Translations under genes and position numbers: made by a program
Part shown: positions 7,841-16,766 of the stretch, in pieces
Layout of the letters: each line of letters starts with the position of its first letter
How positions within the stretch are numbered: position 1 is the stretch's first letter
The notes under the pieces: generated by a model
Database searches by the model: none
Told to the model about the DNA's origin: nothing
The model's input: the letters and a program-made list of their open reading frames with translations, nothing else
Origin: Paracoccus onubensis
GTDB lineage: Bacteria > Pseudomonadota > Alphaproteobacteria > Rhodobacterales > Rhodobacteraceae
Reading direction: 5' to 3'
Assembly: GCF_003591515.1 (NCBI RefSeq)
Contig: NZ_QZCG01000005.1
Location: 124,001-188,000, forward strand
DNA length: 64,000 bases

Positions 7841-8119
7841 ATGTCTATCGTAATCGAACTGCCAACGACATTACGCCCCTTTGCCTCGGGCGAAGCGCAG
7901 GTTGCATTGAATGACCACGCCTCGTTCAACGAGGCACTGGACTCGCTTATCGCCCGCCATCCCCGGCTGAAAAGCCGCCTCGTGACGGGATCGGGAACGG
8001 TTTACGACTTCGTCAGCGTTTTCGTGAACGACCGCCGGGTCGGTCCGGACGAGTTTCCGGAAATCACCCTCGGCGATGGCGATGTGGTGACTCTCGTTCC
8101 TGCCATGGCGGGGGGCTGA
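7841..8119 (+). CDS. ThiS/MoaD-like sulfur-carrier protein
   Basis: The 92-aa protein starts at ATG 7841 (GGAGA site 7 bp upstream; an in-frame ATG at 7826 is less well placed). It has the MoaD/ThiS beta-grasp pattern: IELPTTLRPFASG at the start, a middle helix (FNEALDSLIARHP), FVSVFVNDRR, and the end LGDGDVVTLVPAMAGG. The free C-terminal Gly-Gly would be adenylated and converted to a thiocarboxylate by an E1-like enzyme; the next gene encodes one, 3 bp downstream. Because the chain already ends in GG, no JAMM protease is needed. Its place inside a RiPP operon with TfuA-YcaO makes it a candidate sulfur donor for peptide thioamidation, or for a thioacid or other sulfur transfer, rather than housekeeping thiamine or molybdopterin synthesis. 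Confidence 0.88.
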   Translation: MSIVIELPTTLRPFASGEAQVALNDHASFNEALDSLIARHPRLKSRLVTGSGTVYDFVSVFVNDRRVGPDEFPEITLGDGDVVTLVPAMAGG

Positions 8120-8122
8120 GCC

Positions 8123-9283
8123 ATGAACAAAATCGCCCGCGACATCTCCCCCGCCCTCACGGCCGAGGAAACCCGGCGCTATGGGCGCCAGCTCGTCCTT
8201 GATCAGATTGGCCCCGATGGGCAGGAAAAGCTCAAATCCGCGCATGTGCTGGTCATTGGCAGCGGCGGGCTTGGATCTCCGGTGCTGCTGTATCTTGCGG
8301 CGGCTGGCATCGGCCATCTTGGCATCGTCGATTTCGATATCGTGGATATCACCAATCTGCACCGGCAGGTGTTGTTCGGCGATGCCGATCTGGATTGCTC
8401 CAAGGCCCGCTCCGCTGCCGCCCGGTTGCAGGCGCAGAACCCGCATCTTGCGGTGACAACCCATGAGATCCGGATAGATGCCGAAAATGCCGAGGAATTG
8501 ATCTCGGGCTATGACGTCGTGGTCGATGCGACCGATAATTTCGCGGCCCGTTACGTCATCAACGACGCCTGCGTCCGCGCCGGTATCCCCAATGTTTCCG
8601 CCTCGATATTGCGTTTCGACGCCCAGATCGCGGTGTTCGACCCGGCGCGTGGCGGCCCCTGTTACCGCTGTGTCTTTCCGGCACCGCCGCCTGCCGGTCT
8701 TGCCCCTTCCTGTGCCGAGGCCGGTGTCGTGGGCGTTCTTCCCGGCATCGCGGGAACGCTTCAGGCGAACGAAGTCATCAAGCTGATCTGCGAAATCGGC
8801 ACGCCGCTGATCGGACGATTGCTGAGCTTCGACGCGCTGGAAACCCGCTTTCGCAATTTCGAGATCGCGCGGAACCCCGGCTGTGTCGCCTGCGGAGCGA
8901 AAGCCGATCCCAACCGGCCTTTGGGTCTGGCCGAGGCCGAACCGGCCTGTGCGTTTGAAACGCCTGTTGCCGAAATCAGCGTTGAAAAGCTGGCGGCGGC
9001 GATTGCCGAAGGCACGCCACCATTCCTGCTGGATGTCCGTGGCGCGGCGGAGCGCGAGATCGCCCGGATTGCCGGGTCGAAGGGAATCGCGCTCGACCTG
9101 CTTGAGGCCGAGGCAGACAGCCTGCCCCGAGACCAGCCAATTCTGTGCATCTGCCACAAGGGCGCGAGATCGTTGAAAGCCGCGCGGGCACTGACGGAAC
9201 TTGGCTTCACCGGGGTCGCCAGCCTGACCGGCGGCGTCGACGCCTGGGCCGAACGGATAGACCCATCGCTGAAACGCTATTGA
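8123..9283 (+). CDS. MoeB/ThiF-type E1-like adenylyltransferase fused to rhodanese
   Basis: The 386-aa protein has an N-terminal E1-like domain with ATP-binding GSGGLG (46-51), an Asp-rich DFDIVDITNLHRQ segment, structural zinc pairs C180-x2-C183 and C254-x2-C257, and a conserved Cys in CAEAGVVGVLPG (C197). The C-terminal rhodanese domain (about 285-386) has the active loop CHKGARS (C344). This MoeB-rhodanese architecture, as in UBA4/MOCS3 and QbsC of thioquinolobactin synthesis, adenylates a carrier Gly-Gly and transfers persulfide sulfur to it. The gene directly follows the MoaD-like carrier, so the two form a self-contained sulfur-delivery module inside the RiPP operon. Confidence 0.93.
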   Translation: MNKIARDISPALTAEETRRYGRQLVLDQIGPDGQEKLKSAHVLVIGSGGLGSPVLLYLAAAGIGHLGIVDFDIVDITNLHRQVLFGDADLDCSKARSAAARLQAQNPHLAVTTHEIRIDAENAEELISGYDVVVDATDNFAARYVINDACVRAGIPNVSASILRFDAQIAVFDPARGGPCYRCVFPAPPPAGLAPSCAEAGVVGVLPGIAGTLQANEVIKLICEIGTPLIGRLLSFDALETRFRNFEIARNPGCVACGAKADPNRPLGLAEAEPACAFETPVAEISVEKLAAAIAEGTPPFLLDVRGAAEREIARIAGSKGIALDLLEAEADSLPRDQPILCICHKGARSLKAARALTELGFTGVASLTGGVDAWAERIDPSLKRY

Positions 9284-9352
9284 ATCCGCGGCCGGTTCGC
9301 CCGGCCGCAACATGTGAACCGGCCCCAACCGGGCCCCATCCGAGGACATGTC

Positions 9353-10390
9353 ATGTTTGGCGCAATCAAGAACCGCATTCCGCGCGACGCCGGCGAAAGA
9401 AGCCGCGGCGCCACGCGACCGATTGGCACCGCCGATATCCGGTCGGAACCACGGGAACTCCGGGTCGAGGCTCTGGGGTTGCGCAAGACATATACCGGCG
9501 GAGCGCGAGAGATTCATGCTCTGCAGGGGGTCGATCTGCATGTTGCCAAGGGCGAGTTCGTCGGGGTTCTGGGTCCCAACGGCGCCGGCAAGACCACTCT
9601 GATCGAATGTCTCGAAGGGATCCGCCGCCCCGATACAGGTGAGGTGCGGATCCTTGGCGCGGATACCTCTGACGCCGGGAAGATGAAGAAAATCCGGGGG
9701 CGCATGGGGATCGCGCTTCAGCATTCGACCCTGCCCCCGCGCCTGACCGTGCGCGAGATTCTCACGCTTCAGGTCAGGCTTTACGCCAGTCAGGTCAGGG
9801 TGGACCGGATGATCGATCTGGTCGGCATCGGCGACAAGGCGGACCAGCGGATCGAACATCTGTCCGGCGGTCAGCAGCAACGGGTGGCAGTCGCCATGGC
9901 CCTGATGGGCGATCCCGAGCTGATGTTCCTCGACGAGCCGACCTCGCAACTCGATCCTCATGCAAGGCTGGCCTTGTGGGAACTTCTGTATACCCAACGT
10001 GACCGGCGCGATGCATCGGTCGTCATCACCACCCATCAGATGGAGGAAGCGCAGCGCATCTGCGACCGCGTGGTCATCATCGATCACGGGCGGGTCATTG
10101 CCGAAGGGCGGCCCAAGGAATTGCTGCGGCAACATTTCACCTCGCGCCGCATGAATTTCATGCTTCCCATCGCTGCCGCTCTTGATCTGCGAGCGCTCAA
10201 CGCCCGCTCGGAACCGGCAGGCAACGGCATGAAACGCGTCAGCCTCCAAACCGAGCGTCCGGGTGCGACGCTGGTCGAACTCGCGCAGCTCTATGGTGAC
10301 AGCATGATCGACCTGAGCGTCGAGGAACCCACGCTCGAAGAGCTTTTCGTAAAGCTCACCGGAACAGCTTTGCAGGGAGAAACGGCATGA
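9353..10390 (+). CDS. ABC transporter ATP-binding protein (ABC-2/DrrA type)
   Basis: The 345-aa protein starts at ATG 9353 behind CGAGGA; a GTG at 9314 gives a longer form. The first 40 residues are an Arg-rich extension before the nucleotide-binding domain: Walker A GPNGAGKTT, Q-loop ALQHSTL, signature LSGGQQQRVAVAMAL, Walker B LMFLDEPTSQLD, then ITTHQMEEA. The C-terminal tail (about 260-345) matches the DrrA-like regulatory extension. It overlaps the permease gene by ATGA, so the two form one export or immunity transporter for the modified peptide. Confidence 0.92.
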   Translation: MFGAIKNRIPRDAGERSRGATRPIGTADIRSEPRELRVEALGLRKTYTGGAREIHALQGVDLHVAKGEFVGVLGPNGAGKTTLIECLEGIRRPDTGEVRILGADTSDAGKMKKIRGRMGIALQHSTLPPRLTVREILTLQVRLYASQVRVDRMIDLVGIGDKADQRIEHLSGGQQQRVAVAMALMGDPELMFLDEPTSQLDPHARLALWELLYTQRDRRDASVVITTHQMEEAQRICDRVVIIDHGRVIAEGRPKELLRQHFTSRRMNFMLPIAAALDLRALNARSEPAGNGMKRVSLQTERPGATLVELAQLYGDSMIDLSVEEPTLEELFVKLTGTALQGETA

Positions 10391-11466
10391 CATTCGCACG
10401 CATCAAGGCATTGTTCTCGATTCAGCTGGCGGAAACCAAGCGCGATTTCGGAGCGGTCTTTCTAAGCCTTATCTTCCCCTTGTTCTTCGTGCTTCTGCTA
10501 AGCGGTTCAGTCCTGCTATCGCCTGATTTCAAAGTTGAATTCGGTATCGTCAACGCCGGAACCAACACTGAAGCACGCGAATTCGCGGATCAACTGGCGT
10601 CGCAGAACGTGGCACTTCGCAGTCTGGACGCCGAGACGGCAAGGGAAGGGCTCGACAACGGCGAACTGTCCGCCGTCGTGATCTTTCCCGATGGCTGGAC
10701 AGCGAACGGGGACGCCCCGCTTCAGCTTGAAACCGGCAAGACCTTCGCAGGTTTTGCGGAAACTGCCATCGATGCGGCGCGCGCCCGGATCGGTCTGCCC
10801 GAAGACACGGCGATCGAGGCACGCACCATCGAACAGGCACGGAACGCCGAGTTCAACTTCATCTATCCGGGAATGCTCGCCCTTGCACTTGTCCAGCTTG
10901 GGCTGTTCATGACCGCAACGCCAATTCTCAAGGCGCGCGACCGCGGCACCCTGCGCTATCTGCTGCTGACGCCACTCACCAAGCCCGAGATGGTCTTCAG
11001 CCAGATCGCGTTCCGTGTCGCCGTGGCGGTGCTGCAAATCGGCATCCTGCTGGCGGTGGGCAGTTTCATTGTCGAACTCAGCCCGCTGCAATGGCTTCAG
11101 ACCGCAGGCGTCGCCCTGATGGGAGTGATCATGCTGATCTCGCTAGGCTATGCGCTTTCCGGCCTTGCCACAAGCACGGAAGCCGGCATGGCAATGGTGA
11201 TGATCGCCAATTTCACCCTGATGTTCGGCGGCAATATCTTCTGGGATCCCGAGGGCTCCACCATCCTCATGGTGATCGCCCATATCCTGCCCGTCAGCTA
11301 TCTGGCCGATGCCTTCCGGCAGATCATTTCCGGCTCGGAAGGGTTGTGGCCCCTGTGGCTCGATCTTGCCGCGATCATCGGATGGACCGTCGCGATCCTG
11401 CTGGTGGCGACAAGAACATTCTCTTTCGACATGCGTGGCGGAGAACTCAGAGCCCAGCATGGCTGA
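10387..11466 (+). CDS. ABC-2 type permease
   Basis: The 359-aa inner-membrane protein follows the ABC-2 plan: one N-terminal membrane helix (LSLIFPLFFVLLLSGSVLL), a large extracytoplasmic domain (about residues 40-155), then about five C-terminal helices (MLALALVQLGLFMTATPI, VAVAVLQIGILLAVGSF, and so on). It is translationally coupled to the ATPase. It probably exports the mature product or removes it from the membrane for self-protection. The last residues are cytoplasmic and charged. Confidence 0.9.
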   Translation: MTFARIKALFSIQLAETKRDFGAVFLSLIFPLFFVLLLSGSVLLSPDFKVEFGIVNAGTNTEAREFADQLASQNVALRSLDAETAREGLDNGELSAVVIFPDGWTANGDAPLQLETGKTFAGFAETAIDAARARIGLPEDTAIEARTIEQARNAEFNFIYPGMLALALVQLGLFMTATPILKARDRGTLRYLLLTPLTKPEMVFSQIAFRVAVAVLQIGILLAVGSFIVELSPLQWLQTAGVALMGVIMLISLGYALSGLATSTEAGMAMVMIANFTLMFGGNIFWDPEGSTILMVIAHILPVSYLADAFRQIISGSEGLWPLWLDLAAIIGWTVAILLVATRTFSFDMRGGELRAQHG

Positions 11467-11522
11467 TTCAACGCGCAGCCCTTGCCGGGCGCGCGCCTTA
11501 ACGACCGACCGGGAGATGACCG

Positions 11523-12458
11523 ATGACCGAGACGACCCCAAAAACTGACCATGACTGGATCTTCCTGAAGATCTATCTGGGCGAGGCCGTGGATCGAATG
11601 GACTGGATGATCGGCGAGGTCGCCCGCATGGTCCAGCGCGAGGACCGTCAGGATTTGGCCAAGTGGTTCTATCTGCGTTACCTTGACAAGGACGGCATCC
11701 ATATTCGCCTTCGGGTATTGCCAAAGGATCAGGCCGACGCCGACCGGATCCGCACGGGTCTGATCGACGGCATCGCCGATCGCCTCAGCCGGATCAACGC
11801 GCAGCCGCCAAGCGACTATGCCCCGATGGTCACGATGCCCGGCTTCGAGGAACAGATCGAACAGGTGACCATCGCCCATAACGACGTGCGCGTCCTGGAA
11901 GCGGTATATGAACCCGAACATGACAAGTTCGGCGGTCCGGAAGGCATGCCGGTGGCCGAGACGTTGTTCTGGAAAAGCTCGGTCATCGCCGCGCGGATCA
12001 TCGGCAGCGAGGCCGAGGGTCTACTGTCCCGCAAAAGCCTGATCCCGCGCCTGATGCACGAGGTTTTCGAAGCGTTCCGTCCCGACACCGATGCGGAAAC
12101 CTTCTGGCGCGAATATTCCTATTACTGGCTTGGCGCGCGAACGCCGGCGGCCGAGGACTGGCGTGATCGCTTCCATGACAAAGCGGCGGATCTTGCTGCC
12201 GAGGGCATCTCTCCGCTCACGCCACACGGCGCATCACAACAGGATTTCGCCGCAATCGCCGCGGACTGGCGTTCCGCGCTGGACGTGGCGGCACGTGGCT
12301 ATCATGCGCTTGAGGGCCGGGCCGAAGTGAATTCCGAAGTGCTGACTTTCACATTCGCGCATCTGATGAACAACCGGTTGGGCATCGCCAGCCTTGAAGA
12401 ATCATATATGGCCGCGCTGCTCGAACAGGCGGGTGTCACCGGGAAGGTCGCGGCATGA
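11523..12458 (+). CDS. SpaB_C / thiopeptide-type biosynthesis protein (split LanB C-domain)
   Basis: The 311-aa protein opens like SpaB_C proteins: WIFLKIYLGEAVDRMDWMIGE, then KWFYLRYLDKDGIHIRLRV. These domains perform glutamate elimination in class I lanthipeptide dehydratases, or the pyridine-forming [4+2] cycloaddition in thiopeptides. The LanB N-domain is encoded separately 5.4 kb downstream, making a split dehydratase. Since this is the only SpaB_C protein in the cluster, elimination to dehydroalanine/dehydrobutyrine is the simpler role. A cyclase role cannot be excluded. It is coupled to the YcaO gene by ATGA. Confidence 0.85.
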   Translation: MTETTPKTDHDWIFLKIYLGEAVDRMDWMIGEVARMVQREDRQDLAKWFYLRYLDKDGIHIRLRVLPKDQADADRIRTGLIDGIADRLSRINAQPPSDYAPMVTMPGFEEQIEQVTIAHNDVRVLEAVYEPEHDKFGGPEGMPVAETLFWKSSVIAARIIGSEAEGLLSRKSLIPRLMHEVFEAFRPDTDAETFWREYSYYWLGARTPAAEDWRDRFHDKAADLAAEGISPLTPHGASQQDFAAIAADWRSALDVAARGYHALEGRAEVNSEVLTFTFAHLMNNRLGIASLEESYMAALLEQAGVTGKVAA

Positions 12459-13798
12459 ACCCGGTTCTCGATCTTGACATCAGCTATCTTCGGGCGCGCT
12501 ATCCGTTCCAGCGCCTGCTGATGCCCCAGGGCGGCATCCTGTCCGGAGCCAGCAAGATGGCGCCCGACCAGGGATCACCGGATATGCATGTGGCCGTGAC
12601 CGATATCGGCAACATGACCAAGGTCTTTCCGCATATCATCAAACCGGATGGCAATGACGTTCTGGATGAGCCGATGGGCGGCGCCGGCGCCGATCTCGAC
12701 GAAGAGATGGCATGGCTTCGCGCGGTCATGGAAGGCGCGGAACGCTATGCCAACATGGCCTATGACGAGTCCGATTTCGTTGTCGCCAGCGGCAATGAAA
12801 TCGGCGAACTGGGCATAGATCTGGACGATATCGCGCGCTGTTCGGATGCCGAATATGCCGACCCGGCCTGCCCGTTCAACCCGCCGCAAAAATCCCTGCC
12901 GATCCGCTGGACACGCGGCTGGTCACTATCGAAGAAATGCGAACGCTGGGTGCCGACGGTGATGACGCATCTTTACACCCGCCCGTCACGCAACGAACGC
13001 TTCTGGCAAGAGATTTCCACCGGAGTCGCCGCGCATACCGATCTTGGCGCAGCGGTGGTTTCGGCGCTTTGCGAGGTGATCGAGCGTGACGCGCTGGCGA
13101 TCCTGTGGCTCGCGCAGCTTCCTTTACCCCGGATCGACATCCCGCAGCCCTATCCGCCGGCACTGGCCGACAATCACCGGATGCTGGATCAAAGTCTTGT
13201 GAAACAGATTTTTTTCGATGCGACAAGCGATCTGAAGGTGCCCACGGTCTATTCGCTTCAACTGGTCGAGAACCATCCGAAGCTTTCGCAATATGTCAAT
13301 TGCGCAACCGGTTTCGATCCGGCCACGCTGGTCGCCAAGACGATCCGCGAAGCCGCGCCTGCGCGTCCGGTCCTGCAGCAGCAGTCGAACATGCCGCAGA
13401 ATGTCGATGACTACCGTGCGCTGTCCGACGGGGCGAATATGCTGGGCCTGCCGGAATGGCGCAAAGCCTTCGATTTCCTGATGAAATCACCGAACAGCAT
13501 TTCGCTGGCCGATATGCTGGCCCCGGATCTGCCCCGCCCGGTCGACTGCATCGGCTACATCCTGGAACAGCTCGAAGCGCAGGGGATGGAGGCGGTGATC
13601 TGCGATCTGACCACCGATGAGCTTCGCGAAATGGGAATCTGGGTCGTCCGTGCGGTCATCCCCGGCCTGATGCCGATGAGTGTCGTTCAGAAAGCTCGTT
13701 TCCTTGGAACTCCGCGCCTTTACGACTACCCGCGCCGCGCCGGTTTCAAGGCGATTTCCGAGGCCGATATCAACCCTTTGCCACAGCCGTTTGCATGA
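12455..13798 (+). CDS. YcaO cyclodehydratase (azoline-forming)
   Basis: The 447-aa YcaO-fold ATPase has the acidic ATP/Mg-binding stretches WLRAVMEGAERYAN and LCEVIERDALAI. The chain ends NPLPQPFA, a Pro-rich C-terminus as in azoline-forming TOMM YcaO proteins, where it is needed for catalysis. The reaction is ATP-dependent backbone cyclodehydration of Cys/Ser/Thr to thiazoline or oxazoline. The gene is followed by a small leader-binding partner (13795-14439) and a SagB-like oxidase, giving the full azole-forming set. Upstream and downstream junctions are ATGA overlaps. Confidence 0.93.
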   Translation: MNPVLDLDISYLRARYPFQRLLMPQGGILSGASKMAPDQGSPDMHVAVTDIGNMTKVFPHIIKPDGNDVLDEPMGGAGADLDEEMAWLRAVMEGAERYANMAYDESDFVVASGNEIGELGIDLDDIARCSDAEYADPACPFNPPQKSLPIRWTRGWSLSKKCERWVPTVMTHLYTRPSRNERFWQEISTGVAAHTDLGAAVVSALCEVIERDALAILWLAQLPLPRIDIPQPYPPALADNHRMLDQSLVKQIFFDATSDLKVPTVYSLQLVENHPKLSQYVNCATGFDPATLVAKTIREAAPARPVLQQQSNMPQNVDDYRALSDGANMLGLPEWRKAFDFLMKSPNSISLADMLAPDLPRPVDCIGYILEQLEAQGMEAVICDLTTDELREMGIWVVRAVIPGLMPMSVVQKARFLGTPRLYDYPRRAGFKAISEADINPLPQPFA

Positions 13799-14439
13799 TG
13801 AAAATACAATATCTCACCCTTGGACCCTTTGGTGCCGCCGTGGCTGAACAGGCCGCATGCGGTGATGCCAATGCGATGCAGCAGGAATTTCCGCGCGAAG
13901 CTTTGGCCGCGCCGGAAATTCTGGATCCACTTTTCGAGCGGGCGGATTTCGTCGCCGTCGCCGCATGGCGCCCCTATACCGACATGTTCATGGCGGTGGA
14001 GGAAGCAGCGCGGCGCACGGCAACCCCATGGAGCCATGCCGTGCTGGCCGGAACCCATCTTTCGATCGGCCCGCTGACGCATCCCGGCGCCCCCGGCTGC
14101 TACGCCTGCCATATCAAGCGCGCGGGCACGCATCATCGCGCGCCGGGGCGCGAGATCGTGCTTGATCGCTTTTACCGCAAGAACCCCGATGCCGGTCCCG
14201 AGGGCTTTACCGGTCCTATGGTGTCGCTTGCCGCCCATGCGCTTCGCACGGATGCCCGGGCCGGGCGCGAACATGCCGGGCGGCTGCGCATCGCGAATGT
14301 CCTGACGGGGGCCGTCACCGTGACACAGGTTCTGCCTGTGCATGGCTGCCCCAGTTGCTTTGCCGACCGGGCGCAGACAGAGCCCGGCGCGCGTTTCGTG
14401 CGCGATCTCGTTCCCGCGATTCAGGAAATCCTGCCATGA
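13795..14439 (+). CDS. TOMM leader-binding / E1-like cyclodehydratase partner (ocin-ThiF-like)
   Basis: The 214-aa protein has two Cys pairs, CYACH (around residue 100) and CPSC (around residue 185), that look like the structural zinc site of E1-like cyclodehydratase C proteins. Context residues such as FVAVAAWRPYTDMF and PLTHPGAPGCYACH fit ocin-ThiF-like TOMM partners. These proteins lack adenylating activity and instead bind the leader and activate YcaO. It is shorter than typical 300+ aa versions, so an N-terminal portion may be missing or reduced. It is coupled to the YcaO gene and to the dehydrogenase gene by ATGA on both sides. Confidence 0.8.
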   Translation: MMKIQYLTLGPFGAAVAEQAACGDANAMQQEFPREALAAPEILDPLFERADFVAVAAWRPYTDMFMAVEEAARRTATPWSHAVLAGTHLSIGPLTHPGAPGCYACHIKRAGTHHRAPGREIVLDRFYRKNPDAGPEGFTGPMVSLAAHALRTDARAGREHAGRLRIANVLTGAVTVTQVLPVHGCPSCFADRAQTEPGARFVRDLVPAIQEILP

Positions 14440-16766
14440 ACCAGATGAACAGCGTAAGTGCCGATACAATCGGCGGCAGCTTTCTCAATGATGCTGAACT
14501 GACCTTGCCTCCGCGTCCGCGTCTGCCTCCGGAAATCATGATGATCCCCTATGGCGCACAGGGGCTGTTATTCGAGGGCGGCGACGGCAATCAGCTTATC
14601 TCGGGCCGGGGTGCGCGCAGCTTTATCCCGCGCCTCGTCGCCGTGCTGGACGGTACGCGGACGCTGGACCAGATCCTGACCGCCTTCCCGGGCATCCCCC
14701 AAGCCAAGGTCTTCGGCGCGCTGGCGCTGCTTTACAGCCGCGGCCTGCTGGAAGACGGCACCGGCGATGGTCCCATTCCCGAAGGCATGACCGAAAGCGC
14801 GAAATTCTTCGGACGATATATCGACGCGACGCGGGTGAACGGCAATCGTCACGCGGCGCTGGCTCGCTTGGCCGAAACCCATGTCGCATTATGCGGAAAC
14901 GGTGCCTCGGCGCTGGCCGAAGCATTGGAATGCGCAGGCTTTGCCTCGCTCGTGACGCCCGAAGGTCCTGCTGACATTCCCGACCGGACCGGGCTGCTGA
15001 TCACGCTTTTCACCGGCGAAGACGATGCCGGGATTCAGGAATGGCTGGATACCGCCTGGGCGCAGGGCATACAGACGCTGCATGCGCATCTGGGCGCGGA
15101 CAAGGTCGAGATCGGGCCGCTTTTCATGCCCGGCGCATCGGCCAGCCCCTCATGCTTCCATCGCCTTCGCACCAAGGCACCGCAAGGCAACTGTGCGGAT
15201 CCGGGCTTCTGGGCCGGAATCGTGGCGCTTTCCGCCCAATCGCTGATCAGCCGCATCGGCCGGGTCGAGCTTTATAACATTTGCCATATCCATGCCGGAG
15301 ACAGCTATGAAAAGCTGAACCTCGCCCGCCTGCCGGGTTCCGAGGCCGCCGGGCTGGGTCATGTCTCTCCTCCCGGAAGCGATCCGCATAATGTGGTCTG
15401 GCGCCTGCATAATGCCGCCAACGGCATGGCGCCGCGCGAACTTCAGGTGCCGCGCGATCACCAGATGCATTACTCTGCCTCGAATATCTCGACTGCGCGG
15501 GAACGCCCCGCGCCGCATCATGGCGCGACGCCCTTCGCCCTGCCGGATGAGCGTCCGCTGTCGAATCGGACAGGCAATGGCCGGATCGATCTGCCGGTAC
15601 TGGCGACGATGCTGCGTCATGCGGTGGGATATGATCATGCCGGCCGGCGCATCGCGCCCAGCGCGGGCGGGCTTGGCTCGGCAAATCTGTATCTTGTTGC
15701 GCGTGACGTTCCCGGCCTGCCGCGTGGCGCGATATGTCATTATTACGCCCCTGACCACCGGCTGGACTATCTTGGCACCGTGACCGATGAGGAACTGTCC
15801 GGGGCACTTGGCACATTGGCGCAGGATCTGCCCAGGGTTCTGCTGATCGGCGCGTCGGATACCGATAAGACCCAGAAGAAATATAATAATTTCGCCTTTC
15901 GCTTCGCACAGCTCGACTGTGGCGTTGCGCGGGCCTATCTGACCGGTATCGCAGGGCATTTCGGGCTGCCCATGCGCGACTATCCCGGTCTGCGTGACCG
16001 ATCGATGGCGCTTCTGCTGCGGTTGGGCATTCGCGCGGGGCAGCAGATCGTGACCTTCGCCGCCGGGCTTGGCGATGGCGCGCATCCGGGGCGGCAACTG
16101 CTTCCCGCGCTTCGTCCGTTCCAGGCCGTTACCCAGCTGATCGAGCTTTCGGCCCATGACGGTCCGGTCGGCAGCCCGGCGATGATCGTTCCCGATCCTC
16201 CGATCTGGAGCATGGCGGCGGATCCCGCAACGCTGCTTGCCACCCGCCGGTCGCAACGCGTCTTTGACGGCCTGCCGCTCGCCGCCGATGAAATCGCCAT
16301 GATCTTCCGCGAAGCGCAGGCAATCTGCGATACGCTGGAAAAGACCGGCGCGCGCCATCTGCGGCTGCGGTTTCGCGCCATCGCGGCAACCGGCGACGGC
16401 AGGGCCGATATCGTCCGGCCGGGGCAGGACGGGCTGGAAACCCTGCGAACCGGGGTCACGGCTGATGCATTGGCGGAACTGACCATCCAGCCTGGCCTGA
16501 TGGAGGCGCCCTTCGTTTTGCTGGTGACCGGCGATCTGCATCACGCCGTCGATACCGCCGGTGCGCGGGGTTATCGCGACCTGATCGGGCGCGCCGGAGC
16601 CGTGGCGGGGCATACGCTGACTGCTGCCTGGGAGCGGGGCATTTCCGGTTGCCCATGGGGAGGCATGTGCGAATCCGGCTGGGGACCGCTGCTGGAGATC
16701 GACCGCTACACGGACTGCCCGCTTTTCGGCATCAGCTTTGGACGGACGGGGGCAGGTCATGGCTGA
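14436..16766 (+). CDS. SagB-type flavin dehydrogenase with tandem nitroreductase-like domains
   Basis: The 776-aa protein starts at ATG 14436, overlapping the previous stop. About residues 30-115 resemble a PqqD-like winged helix (SFIPRLVAVLDGTRTLDQIL ... ALALLYSRGLLEDG). Two nitroreductase-like regions follow. The first lies around 385-570 (RHAVGYDHAGRRIAPSAGGL, YYAPDHRLDYLG) and the second around 605-776 (LATRRSQRVFDGLPL, WERGISGCPWGGMCESG). SagB/McbC enzymes use FMN to oxidise azolines to azoles. A tandem arrangement is known in some TOMM clusters; here one unit may be structural. It is placed right after the cyclodehydratase genes, as expected for thiazole maturation. Confidence 0.85.
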   Translation: MNQMNSVSADTIGGSFLNDAELTLPPRPRLPPEIMMIPYGAQGLLFEGGDGNQLISGRGARSFIPRLVAVLDGTRTLDQILTAFPGIPQAKVFGALALLYSRGLLEDGTGDGPIPEGMTESAKFFGRYIDATRVNGNRHAALARLAETHVALCGNGASALAEALECAGFASLVTPEGPADIPDRTGLLITLFTGEDDAGIQEWLDTAWAQGIQTLHAHLGADKVEIGPLFMPGASASPSCFHRLRTKAPQGNCADPGFWAGIVALSAQSLISRIGRVELYNICHIHAGDSYEKLNLARLPGSEAAGLGHVSPPGSDPHNVVWRLHNAANGMAPRELQVPRDHQMHYSASNISTARERPAPHHGATPFALPDERPLSNRTGNGRIDLPVLATMLRHAVGYDHAGRRIAPSAGGLGSANLYLVARDVPGLPRGAICHYYAPDHRLDYLGTVTDEELSGALGTLAQDLPRVLLIGASDTDKTQKKYNNFAFRFAQLDCGVARAYLTGIAGHFGLPMRDYPGLRDRSMALLLRLGIRAGQQIVTFAAGLGDGAHPGRQLLPALRPFQAVTQLIELSAHDGPVGSPAMIVPDPPIWSMAADPATLLATRRSQRVFDGLPLAADEIAMIFREAQAICDTLEKTGARHLRLRFRAIAATGDGRADIVRPGQDGLETLRTGVTADALAELTIQPGLMEAPFVLLVTGDLHHAVDTAGARGYRDLIGRAGAVAGHTLTAAWERGISGCPWGGMCESGWGPLLEIDRYTDCPLFGISFGRTGAGHG

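Noticed and set aside
7871..10399. 842-codon open frame on the minus strand across the ThiF/ABC genes
   Set aside because: It is antisense to four well-motifed genes, has no domain, and its residues (His/Arg/Gln-rich) are typical of a shadow frame in GC-rich DNA.
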